A stretch of DNA of 5,603 nt from Nitrospiraceae bacterium (GTDB lineage Bacteria; Nitrospirota; Nitrospiria; Nitrospirales; Nitrospiraceae), in assembly GCA_025934615.1 (NCBI GenBank), contig JAICXS010000156.1:1-5603 (forward strand), read 5' to 3'. Under the pieces are notes generated by a model. It made no database searches. It worked only from the letters and a program-made list of their open reading frames with translations, and was not told where the DNA came from. Of the stretch, positions 5,332 through 5,603 are shown piece by piece (within the stretch, counting starts at the first letter, position 1; each line of letters begins with the position of its first letter). Both the position numbers and the translations under genes were made by a program.

Positions 5332-5591
5332 ATGATCCTCCTGAGTTCTATCGGGCTATCGGCTTTTCTGTTGTTTCCATCCTTATCCGTGGCTGAACCC
5401 AGGCTGACGCAGCCATCCCTTCACAATGCACCCGGACTGATACCTGGATCTACGCCGTTTCGTACAGTCCGCCGCGCTCGCATCCCGGCGGAAAGCAAGT
5501 CATTCTGAAGCTAGCTGGACGTGATGCAACTGAGTCTTTCATGGAAGTGCACTCAAAAGATCTGTTGACCAAATATAATGAACACATGTAA
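5332..5591 (+). pseudogene. Frameshifted periplasmic cytochrome b5-like haem protein
   Basis: Two frames together spell one protein. Frame A from ATG 5332 gives a signal peptide (MILLSSIGLSAFLLFPSLSVA, cut before EP; core ILLSSIGLSAFLLFPSL) and then LTQPSLHNAPG, like the 'HNapg' start of a cytochrome b5 domain. Near 5435 the match moves to the frame of 5445, reading DTWIYAV, then SHPGGKQVILKLAGRDATESF and VHS, ending at TAA 5589–5591. His of HPGG (5481–5483) and the His of VHS (5550–5552) are the expected two haem ligands, 23 residues apart as in flavocytochrome b2. One missing base (for example a second A after GGA at 5434–5436) would join the frames. Trp to HPGG is 11 residues, against about 16 usual, hinting at a second small loss. 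Unshifted, frame A stops at 5508 as a 58-aa peptide. A sequencing error is the main alternative. Confidence 0.6.
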
Positions 5592-5603
5592 GTTCGCTCA
5601 AAC

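Noticed and set aside
5155..5508. Long version of the signal-peptide frame beginning at ATG 5155
   Set aside because: The first ~60 codons lie inside the zinc-ribbon gene and just after it, and have no protein-like pattern. The secretion signal begins near ATG 5332, so only that part was kept, as the front of the broken cytochrome b5-like gene.
5574..5579. Perfect -10 hexamer TATAAT near the window end
   Set aside because: It is formed by Lys-Tyr-Asn codons of the cytochrome b5-like frame, and no -35 box lies 16–18 bp upstream; the nearby TTGACC is only 4 bp away.

Overview
The window looks like chromosome from a non-photosynthetic Gram-negative bacterium, most likely of the Nitrospirota (Nitrospira-like). 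This is inferred from the gene order rpsA–sppA–ihfB followed by a protein built of repeated protochlorophyllide-reductase-type (PCP_red) domains, a lipoprotein signal and a periplasmic cytochrome b5-like remnant. There is no rRNA or tRNA, CRISPR array, transposase or phage gene.

Region 1 (1–2467, + strand) is a compact housekeeping operon. It holds the 3' end of ribosomal protein S1, a short-form SppA signal-peptide peptidase, an HU/IHF-family DNA-bending protein, and a 332-aa protein with four PCP_red-like repeats plus a half repeat. Gaps are 33, 63 and 18 nt, so co-transcription is likely.

Region 2 (2468–2867) is 400 bp without a gene, between convergent genes. Its main feature is an 87-nt element at 2711–2797 that folds by inspection into a three-way junction: one closing stem and two internal hairpins, with A/T tracts at both ends. 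It could be a small structured RNA or a bidirectional terminator. A short perfect palindrome lies at 2830–2841.

Region 3 (2868–4588) has a 107-aa protein of unknown function on the minus strand, with a strong Shine-Dalgarno. Diverging from it is a 400-aa lipoprotein with seven FG-GAP/VCBS-type repeats, predicted to be a seven-bladed beta-propeller on the cell envelope. The divergent intergenic region carries a plausible sigma70-type promoter whose -10 box lies inside an inverted repeat.

Region 4 (4589–5603) contains small genes that seem to be transcribed independently. A TTGACA promoter and a hairpin-rich leader precede a 65-aa two-helix membrane protein. A second TTGACA promoter precedes a 62-aa protein with two CxxC pairs (zinc-ribbon type). 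The window ends in a broken gene: a signal peptide in one frame and, after an apparent 1-nt frameshift near 5435, a cytochrome b5-type haem domain with HPGG and the second haem histidine in another frame. Either the gene is a pseudogene or the sequence has an error there.
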